From assembly GCA_027009605.1 (NCBI GenBank), contig JALVCY010000359.1:1-11002 (forward strand): 11,002 nt of DNA. The letters run 5' to 3'. The translations under genes were made by a program, and so were the position numbers. The notes beneath the pieces were generated by a model. That model saw only the letters and a list, made by a program, of their open reading frames with translations, did not search any database and was not told the DNA's origin. Below are positions 1 through 8,600 of the stretch, one piece after another; position 1 is the first letter of the stretch; every line of letters begins with the position of its first letter. The stretch comes from Saprospiraceae bacterium. GTDB taxonomy: Bacteria > Bacteroidota > Bacteroidia > Chitinophagales > Saprospiraceae.

Positions 1-2150
1 GCTTTTTCCCGGTCAATATCAATATTTAGCTCATTTTTGCTTTGTTTGAGTTGGTTTTTGACATAGATTGTTCCCGGGGTAGAGTTAAAAATATCTTCCA
101 CTTGGGCGCTGATGGCTTTGATGGTATCTAGGTTTTCACCAAAAATTCTCATTTCGATGGGTGCGGAGATGGGTTGTCCTTGCTGAAAACGTCTGGTTAC
201 GACTTTTGTCCCCGGGAAACCGACTAAGTCCGTGCGTAAATCCTTGGCTAAGGTTTCGATTTCTTCGACTTCGGCATCATTATCCAAGAAAACAAGGATT
301 TGACCCCGGTTAGAAGCTGGTTGTTGCTGAAATTCATTATAATAAACTCTTGGGTTTCCTTTGCCGATATTGGTGGCAATGCCCTTGATTTCATCTTTTG
401 TCGCAAGATATTTCTCTACTTGGCGGACTGTCCGATTGGTATGGGTGATGTTGCTGCCCGGCTCGGTCTCGATGTCCACGATGATCATCGGTTTTTCAGA
501 AGCAGGAAATAAGCTGAACCCTAGTCGCGGAATCAAAGTCAAGGAAGCGCCAAAAATGGCCGCCACCACTAGCAAGGCGATTACATAATGCTTTACGCCC
601 CAAATCAACAGACGCTGGTAGGGGTTATTGATGTATTTTTTGAATGCTTGAAATACCCGGTTGCCTTCTCCGGCTTCATTTGGATTGGGCTTCAAAATGA
701 TGCTTGTCAAAAACGGTATAATCGTCAAGGAAACAAACAAGGAAGCCAATACCGTCACCATCACCGCAACCGGAAGCGAGCGAATAAAATCCCCCGCCGC
801 ATCCGGCAAATTAGCCAACGGCAAAAACGCCAGCAAAAGGGTCGCCGTACAGCCAAAAATAGCTACCATGATATGGTTGGTCGCTGTGATGGCTGCTTTT
901 TTGACGGGCATGCCATTTCTTAAATATCGCTCTACGTTTTCCACGACGACAATACTGTCATCCACCAGCAAGCCTAAAGAGATGACCATTCCGACAATAC
1001 TCAATTGGTTCAAGGTATAACCCAATGCATCCAACAAAAACAACCCCATACTCAATGACAAGGGAATTGAAATCATCACCACCAAGGAAGCTCGCCCCCC
1101 CAAAGGCAGTAAGGTCAATAAAACTAGAAACACCGCTATCAAAAAGTCACGTCCAAGGTTTTTAAGGCGTTTATTAACCATAATCTCTTGATCAAAAGCT
1201 TGCGCCATTTGGATGTTTTTCGGCAAATCTTGCTCAAAATTTTGTAGTATTTTTTCTACTTGGGCTCTTGTTTGGACGATGTTTCGTTGATCTTTCATGG
1301 CCGTCACGACCCAAAGTCCGCGGTGTCCATTGTATCGAACGATGTGGCTGCTCTCTTCGGGCGCTTCGTAAATATTGGCAATATCGCTCAAATGGGTCGT
1401 CTTGCCGGATTTTGTGGTCTTGATGACTATTTGGTTAATGTCGGCGATGGACCCCAATTCGGCAGACGTCTTGATATTGTATTTTCGCTTGCCCAAATCA
1501 ATGTCGCCACCCGGAATATTGACATTATTGCTTTGAATCAGACCTAAAACTTGATTGAGTCCGATTTTGTGAATGGCCATTTTGTCCAAATCCAGTTCAA
1601 TACGAATGCTTTGATCCGGTACACCCTGAATTTTCACCCATTTGATGTCGTCAATGGCTTCAACCTTTTTCTTAAGTTTTTTGGCCCAGTCTTCCATTTG
1701 GGGCATGGAGGCGGTTTCAGACACCAAGGCCGTTTGCAAAATGGCCACATCGCTGGCAGAAGCTTGGTTGATGTCAATGCTCAGAATATCCTTCGGTAGG
1801 GTTTGAATTTTATTGACTTCCCGAATGACATCATTGTATTTTGATTTGGTGTCCACGCCATAATTAAACTCAATCAGCATAAAAAGGAGTCCATCATTCA
1901 TCGTGGACTTAATTTCCTTAATGTCATCGAGTTGATAGATGGCGTCTTCGATGGGGTCTGCGACCAGATTTTCCATATCTTCGGGAGAAGTACCCGGGTA
2001 GATAGCCACCAAAGAGTAAATAGGCGCCCCAAAAGGCGGATCTTCACTCCGGGGCATATTCATCAATGAATTAAGTCCCAAGACCATCAAGGCCAGAAAA
2101 ATCACGATGGTAAACTGATAGTTTTTTACAAAAAATTGAGTAAACTTCAT
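1..2150 (-). CDS. RND-family efflux pump, inner-membrane permease subunit (3' end outside window)
   Basis: Proton-driven inner-membrane pump of a tripartite efflux system (AcrB/HAE1-like). Translating the minus strand from the ATG at 2150-2148 gives one frame with no stop to the left edge, about 716 codons of the roughly 1,020-1,050 usual for the family. Visible parts: TM1 at about residues 13-30; the early segment MPRSEDPPFG typical of RND pumps; a first periplasmic (porter) half to about residue 325; then a TM2-TM6 block. TM4 carries the proton-relay pair D397-D398 in GLLVDDSIVVVENVER, equivalent to AcrB D407/D408. TM7 (HYVIALLVVAAIFGASLTLI) follows and the second porter half begins. TM8-TM12 are outside the window. 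The start lies 12 nt after the membrane-fusion gene stop, preceded by A-rich sequence and no Shine-Dalgarno. Family assignment is firm; substrate cannot be told. Confidence 0.95.
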   Translation of the reverse strand, partial: MKFTQFFVKNYQFTIVIFLALMVLGLNSLMNMPRSEDPPFGAPIYSLVAIYPGTSPEDMENLVADPIEDAIYQLDDIKEIKSTMNDGLLFMLIEFNYGVDTKSKYNDVIREVNKIQTLPKDILSIDINQASASDVAILQTALVSETASMPQMEDWAKKLKKKVEAIDDIKWVKIQGVPDQSIRIELDLDKMAIHKIGLNQVLGLIQSNNVNIPGGDIDLGKRKYNIKTSAELGSIADINQIVIKTTKSGKTTHLSDIANIYEAPEESSHIVRYNGHRGLWVVTAMKDQRNIVQTRAQVEKILQNFEQDLPKNIQMAQAFDQEIMVNKRLKNLGRDFLIAVFLVLLTLLPLGGRASLVVMISIPLSLSMGLFLLDALGYTLNQLSIVGMVISLGLLVDDSIVVVENVERYLRNGMPVKKAAITATNHIMVAIFGCTATLLLAFLPLANLPDAAGDFIRSLPVAVMVTVLASLFVSLTIIPFLTSIILKPNPNEAGEGNRVFQAFKKYINNPYQRLLIWGVKHYVIALLVVAAIFGASLTLIPRLGFSLFPASEKPMIIVDIETEPGSNITHTNRTVRQVEKYLATKDEIKGIATNIGKGNPRVYYNEFQQQPASNRGQILVFLDNDAEVEEIETLAKDLRTDLVGFPGTKVVTRRFQQGQPISAPIEMRIFGENLDTIKAISAQVEDIFNSTPGTIYVKNQLKQSKNELNIDIDREK

Positions 2151-2162
2151 TTGATTTTTGAT

Positions 2163-3203
2163 TTATTTGGCCACCACCACCGGGTCTCCGTCTTCTAAAA
2201 ATATTGCTCCAATCGTTACCACTTGCTGAACGTCATCCAAGCCGGAAGAGACAAGTACCCGATCACCCATCAATTGGCTGATGCCTATCTCTATAAGCTT
2301 CGCCTTGCCATCTTTAACTGTAAAAATTTGAGCTTGTTTGCCATTACTTTTGACGATGGCTTCTATGGGGATGGTCAGACCTTTGGTGGCTTTCGGCTGC
2401 TTGATTTTGACTCGACAAACCATGCCGATGGCTAGCGATTTGGGTTGAGTCAACAATGAAAATTCTACATCTAAAGAGCCACTGGCATCGGTTGCCATGA
2501 CTGATTTTTTGCTAACCAAGCCTTTGTACTTTTTGTTTGGATAGGCATCAAAGACAAAATTTACGGGATCTCCCACCTTCAATTTTGCCCAATCTTGGTC
2601 TATCAGCTTCGCAGTCACAATCCAATCTTTTTTATTCACACCCAAGATGGCATAGACGGGCATTCCGGGGCCGGCAATCTCGCCATCGTGGAGCAATTGT
2701 TTTAAAATGCGTCCATTAATCGGCGCCGAAACGGTACTGTGCATTTGATTGAATCGAGCTATTTCCAATGTTTTTTCGGCAACGGCAACTCCGGTTCGAG
2801 CATCTTGAACCTGTTCCAAAGTAGCGACACTGTCCCGATACATAATTTCTGCCCGCTCCGCATCTCTTTTTGCTTTCGCAAAAGCTTGTTTGGCTTGTTC
2901 GACTTGGGCATCGATCTCGGTCATCAATAAGGTCGCCAAGAGTTGTCCTTTGTGGACATAGTCTCCTTCTTTGACATAAGTTTTTTCGATGACGCCACCG
3001 GTTTTAAAAGCCGGAGTAGCTTGAGTCTTGCTGGATGTGATGCCCAAGACTTGGATGGTTTTGCCGTCTGAATGTTGTCCGACCGGTTCCAATTTGACAT
3101 ACTGAGTCATATCCGGTTGGATGGATTCTTTATCGGTTTTTGCTTCCTGTTTGCAAGCGGCAAAGACGCTTAAAACTAGGAGAAAGGAAAGTATTTTTTT
3201 CAT
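2163..3203 (-). CDS. RND efflux membrane-fusion (periplasmic adaptor) lipoprotein, HlyD/AcrA family
   Basis: Periplasmic adaptor joining the inner-membrane pump to the outer-membrane channel. The 346 residues start with a lipoprotein signal (MKKILSFLLVLSVFAAC), so Cys17 is probably lipidated. The order fits the family. The first half of a lipoyl-like domain is at about 66-93 (GGVIEKTYVKEGDYVHKGQL). An Ala/Glu/Lys-rich coiled-coil hairpin covers about 96-150. The second lipoyl half is at about 157-186 (SAPINGRI...GEIAGPGMPVYAI). A beta-barrel (about 190-270) and a membrane-proximal domain (about 275-346) follow. It sits 18 nt after the outer-membrane gene and 12 nt before the RND gene, so these three form one transport unit. 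The stop is TAA at 2165-2163. The hairpin is short for the family, but nothing looks broken. Confidence 0.95.
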   Translation of the reverse strand: MKKILSFLLVLSVFAACKQEAKTDKESIQPDMTQYVKLEPVGQHSDGKTIQVLGITSSKTQATPAFKTGGVIEKTYVKEGDYVHKGQLLATLLMTEIDAQVEQAKQAFAKAKRDAERAEIMYRDSVATLEQVQDARTGVAVAEKTLEIARFNQMHSTVSAPINGRILKQLLHDGEIAGPGMPVYAILGVNKKDWIVTAKLIDQDWAKLKVGDPVNFVFDAYPNKKYKGLVSKKSVMATDASGSLDVEFSLLTQPKSLAIGMVCRVKIKQPKATKGLTIPIEAIVKSNGKQAQIFTVKDGKAKLIEIGISQLMGDRVLVSSGLDDVQQVVTIGAIFLEDGDPVVVAK

Positions 3204-3221
3204 TTTTTTTTTCTTTTGTTC

Positions 3222-4547
3222 TTAATTGATGGGGTAACTAGCGGTCACATACTGCAATTCGGCCCACTTAATCCAAGCCTGATATCTTGCGATGACATAC
3301 TCAATATTGTTTTGGGTGACTTGTGTCCGGGCATCCATCAGCTCCAAATAATTGGTTACGCCCAATCGGTATTTCTTCAAAACTTCTTGATAAGTTTTTT
3401 CAGCGGATACGATTCGGGGCCGGTAAGTTAGAGCTTGCAGATTAGCAGATTTCAAATTGTTTTTAGCCATACTCGATTGCAGGTCGAATTGGCTTTGGAC
3501 AAACACCTTTTCTTTTTTCTGGGCTTCTATCAGCGCAAGTGCTTGATTTTTTTTAGAACGATGTCTGCGATGGTCGTAAATGTTCCATTCGAGATGAATG
3601 CCCAAAAGTGCATAAGGCTTCCATTTAAATTTATAATCCTGAGACCCCAAGTCCAATTGTGCCCCCAATTTGGGATAATAAAATTGGTTTTCTTTTTTGA
3701 CCGCAAGGTGACGCATCTCTAGTCCAACATCCATTTGCGCCAGCTCTTCTCGTCTTCCTTCCTGTGGTGTGTCGGCGGGTAACTCCGGCAATTCAATCAT
3801 CACTTGCTCACGGGTGATATCCGGGTTGTTTAGTAAGAAAGCCACCAATTCCCAAGCATTTTGCTCGTTATTTTGGGCATTAATTAATTGGGCATCAATT
3901 TTGGCCATTTCTGATTTTATGCGAGAGACCGAAGACGGCAAGGCTTTACCATTTTTGTAAAGGACTTGGGTCACACGAAGCACTTCTTGCAGCAACTCTT
4001 GAGCGTCCTTAAAAATGTCGATTGATTTTGCCGCCATTTGCCACTGCAAGTAAGCGGTCATAATTTCCTTAGAAAGCCGGCGCTTAAAAGCTTTGATTTC
4101 CAGTTGTTTTAGATCGATTTTTTTGGATTGGAGCTGTCGGTTAATTTTTAAGTCCGGATAGAAAATAGGCTGCTGAATTCGTATTTTGGCATCCAAATAA
4201 TTATTGGGCAAGAAGTTTATGACTTGATTGTCCACAGTCGGAAAGGACTTTGAAGCGGTTAATTGGTTCAGGGTGCCATAGACCGGGTTGAGCAGGTCGC
4301 CAATTGGGAAGTCAATATCTCGCCCGCCGTTTGCGAGTGTGTACAGAGCATCCAATTTTGCGGTTGGGCCGTACAAGGATTTGGCTTCTTGCAGCGTCGC
4401 TTCCGCAAATTTCAATCTAAAGTGTTCGGCTCGGAGTTGTTGATTATTCTCCCAAGTCATCTGAACAAGGCTGTCAAAGTCTTGTGCCCTTGCGGGAAAA
4501 ACTAAAACCGAGTACAAAAAAGCAAAGATAAGTATTCTATAAACCAT
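3222..4547 (-). CDS. TolC-like outer membrane efflux protein
   Basis: Outer-membrane exit duct of the pump (outer membrane efflux protein family). At 441 residues it has the normal size. A Sec signal peptide (MVYRILIFAFLYSVLVFPARA) is probably cut after Ala21, before QDFDSL. Two internally similar OEP halves are visible. The first, to about residue 215, includes a strand-rich stretch (IRIQQPIFYPDLKINRQ) and long helices. The second starts at about 270 and ends with the usual helix YRLGVTNYLELMDARTQVTQ near 395-415. The ATG at 4547 is the natural start because the signal peptide begins there. It lies 39 nt after the tetR stop, with a candidate TetR operator in that gap, and is followed 18 nt later by the adaptor gene. 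Confidence 0.93.
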   Translation of the reverse strand: MVYRILIFAFLYSVLVFPARAQDFDSLVQMTWENNQQLRAEHFRLKFAEATLQEAKSLYGPTAKLDALYTLANGGRDIDFPIGDLLNPVYGTLNQLTASKSFPTVDNQVINFLPNNYLDAKIRIQQPIFYPDLKINRQLQSKKIDLKQLEIKAFKRRLSKEIMTAYLQWQMAAKSIDIFKDAQELLQEVLRVTQVLYKNGKALPSSVSRIKSEMAKIDAQLINAQNNEQNAWELVAFLLNNPDITREQVMIELPELPADTPQEGRREELAQMDVGLEMRHLAVKKENQFYYPKLGAQLDLGSQDYKFKWKPYALLGIHLEWNIYDHRRHRSKKNQALALIEAQKKEKVFVQSQFDLQSSMAKNNLKSANLQALTYRPRIVSAEKTYQEVLKKYRLGVTNYLELMDARTQVTQNNIEYVIARYQAWIKWAELQYVTASYPIN

Positions 4548-4560
4548 GTTAGTTTTGTTT

Positions 4561-4574
4561 ACACTGTTTAGTAA
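4561..4574 (-). promoter_or_regulatory. Second candidate TetR operator, upstream of the tolC-like gene
   Basis: Read on the minus strand this is TTACTAAACAGTGT. It matches the sequence inside the tetR promoter (TTACTAAACGGTGT on the plus strand at 5225-5238) at 13 of 14 positions. It lies 13 nt upstream of the tolC-like ATG, in the 39-nt gap after tetR. Its own dyad symmetry is weaker than that of the tetR site. No good -33/-7 pair is seen next to it, so it may act on a weak internal promoter or as a second binding site. Binding by the adjacent repressor is inferred from position and similarity only. Confidence 0.45.
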
Positions 4575-4586
4575 GTGCCAAAAAAA

Positions 4587-5201
4587 TTATTCACTTGGAG
4601 CGCCAAAAAACCCATCAATCATAGCTTGCGTCGCTTGGCGTGCCAAAGTTTCCGAATCCATTTTGACCAAGAAACCAATATGATCGCATTGTATTAGACT
4701 CACCAATCCCACAACTTGACTCAACAAATTAATCGCAAAAATTCGGGCATCTTTTATCTGTGGATATTCTTTTTGCAATTCCTGGCAAGTTGCTTCCAAT
4801 TGTCCAAAGAGTTGTAATCCGGGGCTTGATTCTCCCAAATACTTCGTAAAATTGATACCGGAAGGATGAAACATAATGTCAAACCACTCTTTTTGCGTAA
4901 GCCCAAACTGAATAAAGGCCACGCCAATATTTTTTAATCTCTTGATAAGGTCTGCTTCTTCAAAATAAGGTCGCATGGTGGCGGTCAACTGTTTAAAGCC
5001 TTTTTCCATCAGTTCGTAACCAATCTCGTCTTTGCTATCAAAATAGAGATAGATGGTGGCCGGGCTGTACTCAATGGCACTGGCAATATTGCGTATAGAC
5101 AACTGCGACCAGCCTTTGGTCAATAGGATGGACTCGGCTTCCGCAAGAATCTTCCGGCGCAGCTCTAATTTTTGACGTTCTTTTCTTTCGTTGATACCCA
5201 T
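4587..5201 (-). CDS. TetR/AcrR-family transcriptional repressor of the efflux operon
   Basis: DNA-binding repressor of 204 residues, normal size for the family. The N-terminal TetR domain covers about residues 14-60: a first helix (RRKILAEAESILLTKGW), then the helix-turn-helix LSIRNIASAIEYSPATIYLY at 34-53 and the usual following FDSKDEI. The C-terminal half (about 80-204) is helical and ligand-binding; the stretch FGLTQKEWFDIMFHPSGI resembles the WHG-type C-terminal domain, which I hold only moderately. The gene is first in the efflux operon and its promoter spacer contains a palindrome, so it probably represses itself and the pump genes until an inducer binds. The ATG at 5201 lies about 12 nt from the predicted transcription start. 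The inducer is unknown. Confidence 0.93.
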   Translation of the reverse strand: MGINERKERQKLELRRKILAEAESILLTKGWSQLSIRNIASAIEYSPATIYLYFDSKDEIGYELMEKGFKQLTATMRPYFEEADLIKRLKNIGVAFIQFGLTQKEWFDIMFHPSGINFTKYLGESSPGLQLFGQLEATCQELQKEYPQIKDARIFAINLLSQVVGLVSLIQCDHIGFLVKMDSETLARQATQAMIDGFFGAPSE

Positions 5202-5219
5202 TTTGAATGATTAACGGTG

Positions 5220-5250
5220 CAAAGTTACTAAACGGTGTTCAGAAAGTCAA
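5220..5250 (-). promoter_or_regulatory. Promoter of the tetR-efflux operon (Bacteroidota type)
   Basis: On the minus strand, TTGAC (5250-5246) is the -33 box and TAACTTTG (5227-5220) the -7 box. After TTG there are exactly 20 nt before the TA, and the -7 box is a perfect match to TAnnTTTG. Predicted transcription starts at about 5213, leaving a leader of about 12 nt before the tetR ATG at 5201. T-tracts on the plus strand (A-tracts in the direction of transcription) lie just upstream at 5252-5260 and 5276-5283. Confidence 0.75.
5228..5242. promoter_or_regulatory. Candidate TetR operator in the tetR promoter spacer
   Basis: CTAAAC-GGT-GTTCAG is an imperfect palindrome: 6-bp arms with one mismatch and a 3-bp centre. 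It fills the spacer between the -33 and -7 boxes, where a bound repressor would block RNA polymerase. The core AACGGTG (5231-5237) is repeated 18 bp away at 5213-5219, over the predicted start site. A 13-of-14 match to the flanking sequence occurs upstream of the tolC-like gene. Confidence 0.55.
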
Positions 5251-5260
5251 GTTTTTTTTT

Positions 5261-5271
5261 GTCGTAACGAC
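5261..5271. repeat. Perfect 11-bp palindrome between T-tracts
   Basis: GTCGT-A-ACGAC is a perfect inverted repeat with a single central base. It is flanked by nine T (5252-5260) and eight T (5276-5283). It lies between two divergent promoters, so it may be a binding site for another regulator. It differs from the candidate TetR operator. No function can be assigned. Confidence 0.4.
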
Positions 5272-5309
5272 GCAGTTTTTTTTGCAAAACCGATAAAAAA
5301 ACAATAAAA

Positions 5310-5341
5310 TTTGGTCATTCGGAATTTATTTGTTAACATTG
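5310..5341 (+). promoter_or_regulatory. Rightward promoter candidate for the large surface protein
   Basis: TTTG at 5310-5313 is followed after exactly 20 nt by TAACATTG at 5334-5341, matching five of six fixed positions of the Bacteroidota -7 box TAnnTTTG. Transcription would start at about 5348 and leave a leader of about 160 nt before the ATG at 5511. It is the best-spaced pair I find on the plus strand of this intergenic region. Confidence 0.5.
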
Positions 5342-5403
5342 CCCATCGTATTGCTATAACAACCAAAAAACCAACTGTAATTAGTTAATTGTCGGAATAT
5401 TAT

Positions 5404-5444
5404 TTGGCAGACCGCCGGCTCTATGCCCTTTAGGTTGCTGCCGG
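5404..5444 (+). other. Possible hairpin in the 5' leader of the large gene
   Basis: TTGGCAGACC (5404-5413) can pair with GGTTGCTGCCGG (5433-5444) if two bases (TG) bulge out and two G-U pairs are allowed, giving a stem of about 10 bp and a 19-nt loop. The rest of the leader (5348-5510) is A/T-rich and I recognise no riboswitch in it. A loose stem of this size can arise by chance. Confidence 0.25.
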
Positions 5445-5510
5445 AATGTGTATGGAGTGGATTTTATGCCGGATTTTATTCTGTTTTTTTTAATCTTAAA
5501 TTTTTTTATT

Positions 5511-5636
5511 ATGAAATTTACATTTCACAAAGGTCATTTCTATGACCAAATTACACACCTGTTTACTTCTTTTCTTCGACATCGACCGCCTTTGATGCGC
5601 CTGTTTTTTGTAGGTGTATTGTTATGGGGGGGGTGA
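5511..5636 (+). CDS. Signal-peptide leader of the large surface protein, out of frame with its body
   Basis: The ATG at 5511 follows an A/T-rich stretch (TTTTTTTATT), as is usual for starts in this phylum. The 41 codons encode a long N-region (MKFTFHKGHFYDQITHLF...), basic residues, then a hydrophobic core (MRLFFVGVLLWGG) that looks like a Sec signal. The frame stops at TGA 5634-5636 directly after eight G. One more G, or a ribosomal slip of -1 on the G run, would continue it as ...LLWGGVSLNGQG into the 1,737-codon frame. The leader is therefore most likely the true N-terminus of the next entry rather than an independent peptide. An alternative start is the ATG at 5595 in the same frame, giving a more ordinary leader (MRLFFVGVLL...). 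Confidence 0.7.
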   Translation: MKFTFHKGHFYDQITHLFTSFLRHRPPLMRLFFVGVLLWGG

Positions 5637-8600
5637 GTCTTAATGGACAAGGAAACCCACAAGGTGTGCGTGAGTATAATGCATGTAATCCTGCCGACCT
5701 CTATCAGAGTTTAGAATCATCGTTCAATCCTGTACCAATAGGTGACATGATTGGTATAAATGAAACGGGTTTGGTATTTTGGGAGAAGGTGTATAAGAGT
5801 AATAGTGATGCACCAGGGAACATTGTTCAACCAGATGTAGTTAATTCTTTTCTTGCTACATTTTCAAAAATCAGGATTTTTCATCAAATTTATAAGGATT
5901 ATAACCTTGGTGGACAGACATATAAAAATCCATCTAACTCCAATATCTCTGAATGCAATATATCTGGAGTTGACTATTCTAGAAATTATATGTGCGCATT
6001 AAGGGACTTCTACGATGTACTTAGAAATGCAGATGGGGATGGAAATGTAAGCAATGCCGGCTATCCATTTATTTGTTCGGCATCTGAAGCATCTGATATA
6101 GCGCAATTCCCAAGTAAATGGTTTTCTTATTCTCAATGGGGCGGAAACCTAGGGGCAACATTTCCGAATATAGAAGACTATCCTGAGTACCAAAATGCAA
6201 AGGCTTATGCAATAGCATTTTTGAAGACGATGGATCCAGTTGGAGGGCAGAAATTAGTAGATCGTTTTTATACAACCAATGAACTTTGGGGTTGGTCTTC
6301 TGATGAAGTAGCTGGATTTCATCGTATTGTTGATGGGTTTATAGCTGGATTTGATGAATACTATAACGGTCCTAATTGGAATGTTGAATTGTGGCTTGGA
6401 GCATATCAGGCTCATGATAATGATCCTGGTGTATGGGGAAATGACTTCATCGGTACCATGATGAATGATAATGCGAGAAATAACCTAGGCGGAATCGATG
6501 TTCATCCTTACAGTTTTGTTCAAAATGGAAATAGTAGCAGTGTATTGGTTATTTCGGAGCATCCAGAATCAGTAAATTCCTATTTTCAATCGCTTAAATG
6601 CATGGCAGATTGGCGGAATAATAATAATGAAAATCTATCCTTGTCTGCCACGGAGTTTGGGTGGAATAGCGATGATACCTATGTTACGGCTAATTACACT
6701 TTTAATGGTGTCCCTTATTATCGGGTCTTGCGCGGTCATGATGGTCAATTTACAACATCAGATAACCCCGTTGATTGGGCTGTTGAGCAGCATGGGGTTG
6801 GTCAGGAAGCTCAGGCAGTTTATTCCACGAGGGCTTTCCTGCTATTAGCGAGATATGGCTATGAGAGTGGGTACTTATATGCATCCATTGACAATAATGA
6901 AGTTACTTATCAAGAAACTGGAGTATATGAAACCAAGCAAGGACTCACAGATGTTCCCAATGGATTTCATCGGTTTGACGCTCATGTTGTCGATTCAGAT
7001 TCTGATTGGATAGGAGAAAAAATGGTTATGCCTGCGATGAGAAAGCTTAGAGATATGGATATTATTGGTGATAAACATTTTCTGGAAGTACTTAGCGAAA
7101 ACGACAATGGCGTCTACGCTATGTTATTCGGTGATGATGCAGACCATCCAACTCATTTAGTTGCTTGGAATGCAGTAAATATCAATATGATGAATGAAGC
7201 GACTATTAATGCCATGACCATTACACAGCTAGCATCTGACATACTCCCAGCAGATATATCCATAGATGAATCAGCCATGCATACCCTACTTGATTGGAAT
7301 GAAGGAACTACGAATAATATGGATGTCTATGATGAGTCAACTGGTGAGCTTACTCTAACTCCTATTCCGGTGGTGATTCCGCTAGAAGCATCTTCTGTTG
7401 CATGTGATGTAACTATTCCTGTGGTGCGGAATAGATGTATAAGTCTCTATGCTGATGTTGGAGAAGATATACTAACGAATGATCAATCAGCTAACTGGAT
7501 GCCAATTCGAAATTTGTCGGATGGTCTTGAATCTACTCGTTATGAGACAAAAATAGGTGGATACCCTGCTAATGAAATTTATTTTATCATACCAATTTTA
7601 GAACCCACCACACCGCAATTGATACTGCATTGGCGTGCTTTTGTTGATCAAAACCGAAACAACCCTGTAAACTCATTGCAATCTTATATGATTCATACAA
7701 GTATTGATGGCGTTGTGTGGGACTTAGTAGGGAACTATACAAACTCATGGCGTGATAACTACCAAGTTTTTGATATAGACTTAGTTAACCCACCCAAATA
7801 TATTCGAGTAACTGAAACTTCCAACATGGAACACTTGAACATTGTCAGGTTGGATATTTATGAAAAAGCACCTGATGGAGAGCGTGATGATATATGGCTT
7901 TTCATTGGCAATAGTGTTACAAAAACAGATTTAACTCCAAGTGGAGAATCAAATGCAAAGATTTTTTCACATTTGATAAGTAATCAATTTTCTTGTCAAT
8001 ATCCCATTGTTATTGATGCGGGTTATGGTGGAGAGAAAGCCACAGAAATGGATGATGACAACTTTTTTGATCATGGTGATAATCTGACTAGTATCCTTAA
8101 TGCGCATCCCGAAATTACTTTCGTGCCAATATGTTATGGGTTAAATGACATAATGCGAAGTGGGACGGGTACTGATGGATTAACTCCTTATGGAGATGAA
8201 CCTATCCCAACGACCGCATTTTTTGATGCTATGCGCTCTATGATTGATAAAGTAAATGGCACTTGTGGCAATCTAACAGGACGAGTGGCTATTCCTTCAC
8301 GTGTTCCGTGGGCTATATTCCCCGCTCCTAATTATTGTGCTACATGTGTGACTGGTGGTATTACACCATTCAATAGTGGAGATGCAAACTATCCCAATTT
8401 GGATTATATGGATAAGATTATTGCAGAGAAAACGCCTTATGCAATGAATGGAAATATCCCTTATGCCGATTTTGAGACTCCATTTAAAACGAATGCATCA
8501 ACTTATATTGGAAGTGATGGGGTTCATCATACCGATGACGGTAAGAGTGCATTCAACCAAATCTGGGTCGATGCTGCTTCTGCCATCGTGTACAATGGAC

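Noticed and set aside
1095..1101. Seven-C run (G7 on the coding strand) in the RND gene as a second phase-variable tract
   Set aside because: The frame passes through it intact and encodes the normal LPLGGRASL loop after TM2, so there is no sign of switching.
300..1799. Several plus-strand open frames (60-119 codons) opposite the RND gene
   Set aside because: They lie antisense to a clear RND coding frame, have no recognisable domains, and read as shadows of its codon pattern.
5448..5510. Upstream extension of the leader from a GTG at 5448
   Set aside because: It would add 21 residues of no signal-like character. The ATG at 5511 has the expected A/T-rich upstream sequence and starts closer to the signal peptide.
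5348..5510. Riboswitch in the leader of the large gene
   Set aside because: I recognise no conserved aptamer core; the only structure is a bulged stem with G-U pairs that could be chance.
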